A DNA stretch of 10,413 nt from an uncultured Chloroflexota bacterium (lineage in GTDB: Bacteria > Chloroflexota > Anaerolineae > Anaerolineales > Anaerolineaceae), in assembly GCA_902795255.1 (NCBI GenBank), contig CADBKS010000095.1, positions 1 through 10,413 of the forward strand, written 5' to 3'. Positions 1-5,467 of the stretch are shown one piece after another (the first letter of the stretch is position 1; each line of letters starts with the position of its first letter). The translations under genes were made by a program, and so were the position numbers. Below the pieces are notes generated by a model. The model ran no database searches, was not told the origin of the DNA, and worked only from the letters and a program-made list of their open reading frames with translations.

Positions 1-198
1 CTCACCGATATACTTTTCGCTCCGGCCCCCGCAATATCCGGGCGCCGTATCCAGCACATTCCCGCCTTTGGAAGCGAACAGGTCGAACAGCTCAAAATAC
101 TGTTCCTTCGACAGTTCCTTCATGACACTGCCGGTGCCGAACGCGATGCGGGAGATCTGAAAATCTTCACGAATGCCATTTACTGTTATCTGCTTCAT
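1..198 (-). CDS. Aldo/keto reductase, N-terminal fragment (gene runs off the left edge)
   Basis: The first 66 codons of a minus-strand gene are visible; the rest lies beyond base 1. The N-terminus has the AKR beta-hairpin and first barrel strand (ISRIAFGTGSV, residues 15-25), then the family signature LDTAPGYCGGRSEKYIGE (49-66). Within it, D50 and Y55 are the positions of the catalytic Asp and the general-acid Tyr; the catalytic Lys and His would be in the missing part. AKRs reduce aldehydes and ketones with NADPH in the cytoplasm, but the substrate cannot be read from this fragment. The ATG at 198 is supported by an AGGAG ribosome binding site five to six bases upstream on the minus strand. 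The gene is divergent from the exported-protein cassette, so the two share an intergenic region but not a transcript. The family call is secure; the subfamily is unknown. Confidence 0.88.
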   Translation of the reverse strand, partial: MKQITVNGIREDFQISRIAFGTGSVMKELSKEQYFELFDLFASKGGNVLDTAPGYCGGRSEKYIGE

Positions 199-214
199 GT
201 TTTCTCCTGTATAT

Positions 215-273
215 GCTCACCGCTGCAGGGGGCTGTTCCCGTTAAGTCCGCAGCGGCCTGAAGTGAGTGCGGT
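215..273. repeat. Nested inverted repeats in the aldo/keto reductase 5' leader
   Basis: Two perfect 7-base inverted pairs interleave here: TCACCGC near 217-223 with GCGGTGA near 270-276, and CCGCTGC near 220-226 with GCAGCGG near 249-255. The pairs share bases, so on the reductase mRNA they would be mutually exclusive stems lying immediately upstream of the ribosome binding site. That arrangement could be a regulator site or an RNA switch, but no known riboswitch signature is recognisable. The repeats are seen in the sequence; a function is only a guess. Confidence 0.3.
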
Positions 274-363
274 GACTTTTCATAAAATAAGCAACGGACC
301 GGACCTCCCGTTTGAGCGGTATGGATGATCCCTGTGCCGATAAAATCCGAAGATCATGATTTA

Positions 364-392
364 ATTATAATATTTATGCCGGGATCCGTCCC
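364..392 (-). promoter_or_regulatory. Candidate promoter for the aldo/keto reductase
   Basis: On the minus strand a perfect TATAAT occupies 369 to 364. Seventeen bases upstream is GGGACG (392-387), which matches the -35 consensus TTGACA only at its GAC. It would give a leader of about 160 bases containing the nested inverted repeats. The -35 is weak and the AT-rich stretch also reads TATAAT on the plus strand, so this is tentative. Confidence 0.25.
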
Positions 393-570
393 CAAAAAAC
401 TGCCGTGCAGGCACTGCATTTATCTCCGGGGCCCCTACGGCAAGACCGGATTTTCCCGTTATCCGGGCGCACTTTAATATGAACATACGGCCGGTTGAGC
501 GCTGCTGCGGGAATGTGCCGGACACACTTTTCAAAACACGCGCAAAGACCGGAACATTTTGAAATTGATT

Positions 571-579
571 TGATATAAT
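571..579 (+). promoter_or_regulatory. Extended -10 promoter of the exported-protein cassette
   Basis: The sequence TGATATAAT is a perfect extended -10 element (TG, one base, then TATAAT at 574-579). It sits about 37 bases upstream of the gene 1 start, giving a short leader of roughly 30 bases. No good -35 hexamer is found at the standard spacing; extended -10 promoters tolerate this. It is the only strong promoter match upstream of the six closely packed genes, so it probably drives them all. Confidence 0.6.
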
Positions 580-616
580 AATCATAATTATCTGAAAACC
601 CTGCTGAGAAGGCCTC

Positions 617-1846
617 ATGCGGAAATACTTATTAGCGATTTGCGCCCTTATCCTGATCCTGCTGCCGATCCGTTTTTCAGCCGGTACCCGTCAAGGAACC
701 GGCGGTTTTGCGCTGTCTGCCGCATCCGCGCAGGAAAACAGCAAAGCGCTGGACGCCGCGAAAATGTATATCCAGGTCAAGCCTTTTTCCCGGGACGGGC
801 TCATCTCACATCTTGAGGCGGAGGGATTCAGCCATGATGAAGCCGCCGAGGCAGTGAATGCACTCAGCACGGACTGGAACGAAATGGCGCTCATCCAGGC
901 CCGGTCTTACATCAAATACATGACCCTGTCGCAAAGCGGGCTGGTCAAACAGCTGCAGGCCGCCGGTTTCACCGAAGCGGAAGCAGCCTACGGGGCGGAA
1001 AACTGCGGGGCGGACTGGAACGAAATGGCACTGCAGCATGCCCGCTCCTACCTCAGCATGATGAACTTCACCAAGATCGACCTGATCCGTCAGCTTTCCT
1101 ACGACGGCTTCACCTCCGAACAGGCCGGCTACGGGGTCACCCGGCTGCTCGGTCCGCTCACAGCGGAGGAATCCGACGCGCTCACCAACCCGGAACGGGT
1201 CAGCGATGAAATGATCACGTTCCTGGCATCGAACCTCGATCTGCTCTTTCCGATCCAGAGCATCCGGGAAACCTTTATCACGCCGGTGTTCCCCGTATAT
1301 ACCGACATCGGGACAGACACCGCAATCCAGATCCGGACCCGGGAGGGAATGCAGACCATCCGTCTGTACGTGAATACCGATTCGGTCAGCGACCGGCTTT
1401 ACACATTTCCCGTGAACGCCGGGAACCTGCGGAACTTTCTCTTCACCATGGAGATCCGTATTGAAGATGTCTTTCCGGTGAACCAGGGCGGCTGTTTTAT
1501 CGGCTACAGGAACGCGTCAGCCGCTGCCGCCGCCAATGAAGACACATCCCTTGTGGCGCTGCTGGTCAATCCGAACGGGATCGAGTTCTATCACAAAACG
1601 GACAAGATCGAATCCGGCAGCCGCCGGCAGATCACCGGCGCCCCGAAAAATAAATATACCCTCACGCTCATCCGCCTCACCGGACTGACCCTCGCCTTTG
1701 TCGACGGGCAATATGCAGGGCAGTTTTACGGTGATGAAACCGGACCCTTCCAGCTGGTATACGGTGCGGCAGTTTTCAAGGACGGGGAAACCGCTTCCTG
1801 TTCCTTTGACGAATTCGCGGTCAGAAAGGTCAACACACAGCAATGA
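617..1846 (+). CDS. Exported protein with three Ltp-type repeats and a C-terminal jelly-roll domain (cassette gene 1)
   Basis: This is a 409-residue product. Residues 1-38 are a Sec signal sequence (hydrophobic core 4-18, likely cleavage after ASA at 36-38). There is no lipobox: the only early Cys, C9, is inside the core. Residues 44-178 hold three Ltp-type repeats (family PF07553, host cell surface-exposed lipoprotein) of exactly 47 residues, each with the pattern AL..A..Y......F....L...L...GF. Repeats 1 and 2 end in DWNEMA; repeat 3 is the most divergent and lacks it. Residues about 240-409 form a LamG/concanavalin-like jelly roll, with GGCFIGYRN at 291-299, FVDGQYAGQFY and the closing strand CSFDEFAVRKV. 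C293 and C395 match Cys positions in genes 2 and 4. The streptococcal phage Ltp protein blocks phage DNA entry, but that role is not shown here. The start follows AGAAGG by four bases. The stop overlaps the gene 2 start as ATGA, which suggests translational coupling. Confidence 0.85.
   Translation: MRKYLLAICALILILLPIRFSAGTRQGTGGFALSAASAQENSKALDAAKMYIQVKPFSRDGLISHLEAEGFSHDEAAEAVNALSTDWNEMALIQARSYIKYMTLSQSGLVKQLQAAGFTEAEAAYGAENCGADWNEMALQHARSYLSMMNFTKIDLIRQLSYDGFTSEQAGYGVTRLLGPLTAEESDALTNPERVSDEMITFLASNLDLLFPIQSIRETFITPVFPVYTDIGTDTAIQIRTREGMQTIRLYVNTDSVSDRLYTFPVNAGNLRNFLFTMEIRIEDVFPVNQGGCFIGYRNASAAAAANEDTSLVALLVNPNGIEFYHKTDKIESGSRRQITGAPKNKYTLTLIRLTGLTLAFVDGQYAGQFYGDETGPFQLVYGAAVFKDGETASCSFDEFAVRKVNTQQ
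746..1150 (+). repeat. Tandem 141-base coding repeat encoding the Ltp-type domains
   Basis: Three units of 47 codons start at about 746, 887 and 1028 (the last is partial). Units 1 and 2 share a perfect 19-base block, cggactggaacgaaatggc, at 870-888 and 1011-1029, exactly 141 bases apart. Exact codon-level phasing with high local identity indicates tandem duplication inside the gene. The third unit has diverged most and loses the DWNEMA ending. Confidence 0.85.
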
Positions 1847-2559
1847 AACACGCCCCCGCATTTCTGATCCTGTTTCTCATCCTTCTGACCCTGCCGCTGC
1901 GGCCGGTCCGCGCGCAGTCTCGTGACCCGCAGGCGCTGCTTGGTTCCGCGGACGAAGAGATCTTCATCCGTCCTTATTTCACGCAGGATTTCACCGAAAA
2001 TCAGGGGTATGTCAACGAATTTCCGAATGAAAAAACCATCCACCAGTATTTTATTTACGAAGGGACCGGCACGGACCGGCTGATCTCCCTGCTCCCCGCG
2101 GAGGAAGGCATCCGGACAACCAACAAACGGCTGGGGTTCCCGCAATACCGCATGAACGAATTCCATATCACCTACTCCGTTCAGCAAAGCCAGACTGTCC
2201 CGGGTGATGAGAGCGGCGACTGCTGGATCCGTTTCAGCAATATCGTCATGCAGGGAGAAGGAAAAGAAAGCGGTGTGATCCTTTTCCCCGGCGGTCAGGC
2301 TTATTCCTTCGCGCCCGAAGAAGGGCAGCACCGGTATGAGCCCATCGCGGATCTTTCGGATCTGGACGCGTACAGCATGAACCGTTTCGACTTCATCCGT
2401 CTGGAGGGAACGACCTATGTCTATGCCAACGGCGAATACCGCTTCAGCTTTACGGACAGTATGCGGGAAGGGGTCTCCTTTGAAGCGGGTGCCGAACTGT
2501 TCGAGGGCGGAAACATCATCCGCTGTGACTTTGACGATTTCTCCGTCAGGATCCGCTGA
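1843..2559 (+). CDS. Exported jelly-roll protein (cassette gene 2, family A)
   Basis: This is a 238-residue protein with a Sec signal peptide, probably cut after VRA at 22-24, so the mature protein is extracytoplasmic. It contains FTENQGYVNEFPNE (50-63), which resembles a stretch in gene 4 (TEQ..Y..FPND), then a LamG-like jelly-roll region at about 100-238. The landmarks are GDCWIRFSN (125-133), VILFPGGQAYSF, a YVYANGEY strand pair and the terminal CDFDDFSVRIR. The only two Cys of the whole protein, C127 and C228, align with gene 1 C293 and C395 and have almost the same spacing (101 against 102), so a disulfide is likely. No catalytic residues are recognisable; a binding domain is more plausible than an enzyme. 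The ATG overlaps the gene 1 stop (ATGA). The exact family name is uncertain. Confidence 0.8.
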   Translation: MKHAPAFLILFLILLTLPLRPVRAQSRDPQALLGSADEEIFIRPYFTQDFTENQGYVNEFPNEKTIHQYFIYEGTGTDRLISLLPAEEGIRTTNKRLGFPQYRMNEFHITYSVQQSQTVPGDESGDCWIRFSNIVMQGEGKESGVILFPGGQAYSFAPEEGQHRYEPIADLSDLDAYSMNRFDFIRLEGTTYVYANGEYRFSFTDSMREGVSFEAGAELFEGGNIIRCDFDDFSVRIR

Positions 2560-2577
2560 GCGGAAGGCAGGCCACCC

Positions 2578-3099
2578 ATGAAAAAGATCCTCTTTCTTCT
2601 GACGCTTCTCATGATCCTCTCCGCCGCACTGCCTGCGGCGGCGGATATCGACCCGATCCTGATCAACAAACCAAACGACGCTGTCTTCGGCTGCCGCAAT
2701 GACATTTTCATTGAGCTGCTGGATCAGCCGGTCATCTCGAAAACGATTGGCGGACGCACCGCGGAAGATTATTTTCTCTACTTCAAAGCGGAGATCCTGT
2801 TTCTGGCCGATGACGAATGGGACGGGCTCGACCAGGAAAGCTTTTCTCTCGAACGTCAGACGGAAGACGGTTTCTATGAATACTACCCGCTCAACTATGC
2901 CATCACCATGATCACCAACCTGCGGTATGACTGGAAAACCCTTGCGGACCCGCTCCGCTTCACTTCGCTGACGACTTACTATCTTGTCTTTGACGTCGAT
3001 ATTCCCTCCGGCGGGGACTGGACCCTGCTGTTCAGCCCGACTGAACGGGGACACGGCATGTCCTACTGCGATCTTGAGATCCCGCTGAACGTACGCTGA
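2578..3099 (+). CDS. Exported DUF4352-like protein (cassette gene 3, family B)
   Basis: This is a 173-residue protein. Its signal peptide has a charged MKK start and a Leu-rich core, with likely cleavage after AAA at 20-22. The mature part resembles the DUF4352/telokin-like Ig fold: an entry strand CRNDIFIELLDQPV (39-52), a strand YFLYFKAEILFL, a short QESFSL strand, a long loop, then YYLVFDVDIP and WTLLFSP near the C-terminus. The same order of strands and the same Cys-Asp...Gln-Pro entry occur in genes 5 and 6. The protein has two Cys, C39 and one in SYCDLEIPL near the end, which may pair. Function is unknown; proteins of this fold are usually exported and rarely enzymes. The gene follows gene 2 after 18 bases, with GGAAGG as the ribosome binding site. 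Confidence 0.75.
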   Translation: MKKILFLLTLLMILSAALPAAADIDPILINKPNDAVFGCRNDIFIELLDQPVISKTIGGRTAEDYFLYFKAEILFLADDEWDGLDQESFSLERQTEDGFYEYYPLNYAITMITNLRYDWKTLADPLRFTSLTTYYLVFDVDIPSGGDWTLLFSPTERGHGMSYCDLEIPLNVR

Positions 3100-3110
3100 A
3101 AGGAAGCCTC

Positions 3111-4082
3111 ATGAAAAAGATCCTCCTCACGCTCCTCCTGATCCTGCTGTGCGCGGTCCTGCCTGCCCGCGCACAGGAATCGGACGTTCCCGTCTCCCCT
3201 GCGGAAGCTTTTACCGATATCCGGGTACGGAATCCCTTCAGCCTCACCGAACAGGCGAAATATTACCGTTTTCCGAATGACACATTCTTTTTTGAACCCA
3301 TTGACCTCGAAGTGTTTCCGGTACAGGAATCATGGAACAAAAAAAACTGGGCCCTGCTCGGACGCCTGGGAAACGGGCATACCTACAACCAGCTGATCTT
3401 CACCGAAGTCCCTGCCGCCAAACAGATGATCCACGGCACGGACGTTACCGAAATGTACGGGTTCCTGAACGATTTTTATCTGTATGCAGAACTTTTTGCC
3501 TTTGATAATTATCCGGAAAATACCGGCTCCTGCTACATCTATTATTCGAATTCCCTGCTGACCGGTTATTATGAAAGCAAAGGCATCCTGATCGACCCGC
3601 GGACCGGGATCTACAGCATCACCAACAGCTACGGCGGAGAACGGATCAAGATCTATAACCCGTATCTCATCAAACACACCATCGAACAGATCGAAGAACA
3701 CACACCGGACGAATATCCGTTTGACCCGGAAGATCCCGCCGCCTCATCGGTCGGTGCGGCATCCCGTCCCCTTGAGAACCTGGACGCTTCCTTCACCGGA
3801 ACGCTGGAATATCTGAACTCCGAAAGCCGGATGCAGGCCTCTCCGGACGTCAAAGCCTGGCGGGTCGAAGTCATCCGGAGAAACGGCATTTCCAACATCT
3901 ACATCAACGGAAAACAGGTCACTTCGATCGAGGACCCGATCCGCACCGAAGCAGAAGACGGAAGCCTCGTCCCCGACAGAGTCTCCTGGAGCTACGGTCC
4001 GATCCTTGAACCGGGCGGACTCACCGTGACCTGCGGCATCTCCAAACTGCTGATCTATTCCCTTTCCCGGACAGGAGGCTGA
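3111..4082 (+). CDS. Exported jelly-roll protein with an acidic insert (cassette gene 4, family A)
   Basis: This is a 323-residue protein with a signal peptide ending at ARA (19-21). The Cys at 14 lies inside the hydrophobic core and is not a lipobox. The mature protein has TEQAKYYRFPND (46-57), resembling gene 2, then GSCYIYYSN (139-147), GILIDPRTGIYSIT (158-171), NIYINGKQV (262-270) and a closing strand TCGISKLLIYS (307-317). These are family A jelly-roll landmarks. C141 and C308 are its only mature Cys and match those of genes 1 and 2, but they are 167 residues apart because of a charged, Pro/Asp/Glu-rich insert at about 188-225 that the other members lack. A gap of 11 bases and AAAGGAAG precede the ATG. 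Its first 15 bases are identical to those of gene 3. Function is unknown. Confidence 0.78.
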   Translation: MKKILLTLLLILLCAVLPARAQESDVPVSPAEAFTDIRVRNPFSLTEQAKYYRFPNDTFFFEPIDLEVFPVQESWNKKNWALLGRLGNGHTYNQLIFTEVPAAKQMIHGTDVTEMYGFLNDFYLYAELFAFDNYPENTGSCYIYYSNSLLTGYYESKGILIDPRTGIYSITNSYGGERIKIYNPYLIKHTIEQIEEHTPDEYPFDPEDPAASSVGAASRPLENLDASFTGTLEYLNSESRMQASPDVKAWRVEVIRRNGISNIYINGKQVTSIEDPIRTEAEDGSLVPDRVSWSYGPILEPGGLTVTCGISKLLIYSLSRTGG

Positions 4083-4086
4083 GCGT

Positions 4087-4659
4087 ATGAAACACAGGAT
4101 CTTTTTTCTCACCGCACTGCTGATCCTGCTGCTCTGCCTGTCCGCGGCCGCGGACACAGGCATCACACCCGTCAGCGAGTATATCAGCAAAGACACAGAT
4201 GAGCTCCCGGACGTTCTCAACATCGGGGTCCCGCTACAATGCGGGGACCTGCAGATCATGCTCATGGGGCAGCCGGTCCTGACCAAGTCCAACCTGGGCA
4301 TGATCGCGGAACTGGATATGAACTACCTGACAATAAGGCTCGGGTTCACCAACACTTCCGACAAGACCGTCGGCTGGCTGATGCCGGACTCTTTCCTGGT
4401 ACAGGAAACCTGGAACCACCGGATCTACGGAGCTTACCGTCTGGATCCGATCATCAGCGCCAAGGTCGCGGCCGGCTTCAAGCTGCCGGTGTTCTTCACC
4501 CCGATCGAACCGGGAAAGACCCTGCAGACACCGCTGGTCTTCAGCGTTTATCCCGGAGCGCAGAGCTGGATCCTCAGTTTTTCGCCCCGGATGATCGGTG
4601 AAGAGGCTCCGAATGCTGAAACCGTCCGTTTTCAGCTTCCGGCAGCGATCACTCAGTAG
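4087..4659 (+). CDS. Exported DUF4352-like protein (cassette gene 5, family B)
   Basis: This is a 190-residue protein with a signal peptide probably cut after AAA at 20-22. It is the clearest DUF4352-like member of the cassette. It has CGDLQIMLMGQPV (52-64), then the strand NYLTIRLGFTNTSDKTVG typical of this fold (a conserved strand followed by Asn-Thr-Ser and a turn). After that come PDSFLVQ, a long loop, the PGKTLQTPLVFSVYP strand pair and WILSFSP. Only one Cys (C52) remains in the mature chain, so it cannot form the intramolecular disulfide possible in genes 3 and 6. The ribosome binding site AGGAGG (4073-4078) lies inside the last codons of gene 4, and the ATG comes four bases after the gene 4 stop, so the two are probably translationally coupled. 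The specific role is unknown. Confidence 0.8.
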   Translation: MKHRIFFLTALLILLLCLSAAADTGITPVSEYISKDTDELPDVLNIGVPLQCGDLQIMLMGQPVLTKSNLGMIAELDMNYLTIRLGFTNTSDKTVGWLMPDSFLVQETWNHRIYGAYRLDPIISAKVAAGFKLPVFFTPIEPGKTLQTPLVFSVYPGAQSWILSFSPRMIGEEAPNAETVRFQLPAAITQ

Positions 4660-4670
4660 AAAGAGGCCCC

Positions 4671-5336
4671 ATGCGGAAATTGTTTCTTTTCTTTTTCCCG
4701 TTTTTCCTGCTTTACGGCATCCGCGCCGCTTCAGCCGGAGAGCCGTCCGTCCTTGTCGCGCACGGAGAGCGCTACATGTGCGGGGATTCCTTTGAGATCA
4801 CCATCCCGGATCAGCCGGCTACGGCCAGCCAGGTCACCCGGGCTTCATCCGTCCAGGCCGAAGCAGGGCCGGATGAGCGTCTCCTCACGGTCCGCGTGAT
4901 GATCCGCAACCTGACTTCGTCCGTCTTCACGGGGATCGCTCCCGAAAGCTTTCTGCTCACCGGCTACGTCCGCGACCGGTCCCTGTCCTATACGCCCGAG
5001 GTCATGCAGAGTTACGATTACACCTACGGCAGCAGCGGATCCTCCTACACCTCGGCAGACCGGTTCATGCTGCCTCCGCTGCGAATGGAAGACATCCTGC
5101 TCGTTTACCGCGTGAACCCGATCCTCATCAACTGGGAACTTCACATTCAGCCGCAGGCCGCGTCCGAACTGACCCTCAGCTACGGCGGCGCCGAATATCC
5201 GGAGATGGATCCGGACCCGTGCGACGGGATCTTCCAGTTTTACAGCATCCGCAACGCCGAAACCGGGGAGATCATCAAATATCTCCGCGATGAGAACGGC
5301 CCCGCGGCGGTCTCGATCCCCGTCAGCAATAATTAA
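4671..5336 (+). CDS. Exported DUF4352-like protein (cassette gene 6, family B)
   Basis: This is a 221-residue protein. The signal peptide has an unusually Phe-rich core (LFLFFFPFFLL) and a likely cut after ASA at 20-22. The mature part opens with CGDSFEITIPDQP (37-49), the family B entry motif. It continues with LLTVRVMIRNLTSSVFTGI, PESFLL, a Tyr/Ser/Gly-rich loop (around YDYTYGSSGSSY) and strands ILLVYRVNP and WELHIQPQ. Beyond the fold there is a C-terminal extension of about 60 residues that genes 3 and 5 lack, with a second Cys in DPDPCDGIF. An 11-base gap with AAAGAGG precedes the ATG. It ends in TAA, and no terminator hairpin with a T-run follows, so readthrough toward the arginine operon is possible. 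Function is unknown. Confidence 0.75.
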   Translation: MRKLFLFFFPFFLLYGIRAASAGEPSVLVAHGERYMCGDSFEITIPDQPATASQVTRASSVQAEAGPDERLLTVRVMIRNLTSSVFTGIAPESFLLTGYVRDRSLSYTPEVMQSYDYTYGSSGSSYTSADRFMLPPLRMEDILLVYRVNPILINWELHIQPQAASELTLSYGGAEYPEMDPDPCDGIFQFYSIRNAETGEIIKYLRDENGPAAVSIPVSNN

Positions 5337-5365
5337 TCATATTCAAAACAGTATAAAAGTCATAT

Positions 5366-5375
5366 CTGCCGGCAG
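5366..5375. repeat. Perfect palindrome upstream of a candidate argC promoter -10
   Basis: CTGCCGGCAG is fully self-complementary with no loop, so it suits a dimeric DNA-binding protein better than an RNA hairpin. It ends six bases before the TATAAT at 5382-5387, within what would be the promoter spacer, where a bound repressor would block RNA polymerase. A 10-base palindrome can also arise by chance in a 10-kb window. Confidence 0.3.
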
Positions 5376-5456
5376 TTTGGATATAATTTATTCATCGGTC
5401 ATGGTTTTTGGATTAAATCAGATTTATACTCCTGAACCCGGGCGGAAATCTTCATA

Positions 5457-5466
5457 AAGGAGGTGA
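5457..5466 (+). promoter_or_regulatory. Near-perfect Shine-Dalgarno without a canonical start codon
   Basis: AAGGAGGTGA is complementary over ten bases to the 3' end of Gram-positive 16S rRNA, and is the strongest ribosome binding site in the window. No ATG, GTG or TTG follows at usable spacing. The only GTG overlaps the site itself, and the nearest triplets are ATA (5468) and ATC (5470). It is flanked by GCGGA and TCCGC (about 5442-5446 and 5471-5475), which could form a hairpin with the site in its loop. It lies about 110 bases upstream of argC. Confidence 0.55.
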
Positions 5467-5467
5467 A

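Larger units (their letters stand above)
199..616. other. Divergent intergenic region, no supported gene
   Basis: About 420 bases separate the aldo/keto reductase from gene 1 of the cassette, and I see no convincing coding sequence. The region is more AT-rich near its two promoter candidates and GC-rich between them. It contains several short inverted repeats. CCGCTGC/GCAGCGG and TCACCGC/GCGGTGA lie in the reductase leader, and CCGGAT/ATCCGG (446-451 with 461-466, 9-base loop) lies mid-region. The mid-region hairpin has no T-run, so I do not call a terminator. An 85-codon minus-strand open frame crosses the region but has no family signature and runs over the cassette promoter. Confidence 0.7.

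Noticed and set aside
361..618. An 85-codon minus-strand open frame in the divergent intergenic region
   Set aside because: It has no family signature, spans the cassette promoter, and begins at the very edge of gene 1 without a convincing independent leader.
617..700. Lipoprotein signal in gene 1, expected from the Ltp family name
   Set aside because: The only Cys is at residue 9 within the hydrophobic core (LAIC), which does not fit the lipobox. An ordinary signal peptidase site after ASA is more likely.
1726..3054. A 442-codon minus-strand open frame antisense to genes 2 and 3
   Set aside because: It is antisense to two signal-peptide genes with proper ribosome binding sites. Its translation has no family motifs and has the Arg/Gly/Asp-rich bias typical of mirrored GC-rich coding DNA.
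5375..5400. ArgR operator (ARG box) overlapping the argC promoter candidate
   Set aside because: Only one half-site (ATTCA) is seen; the opposite half matches at about one of five positions.
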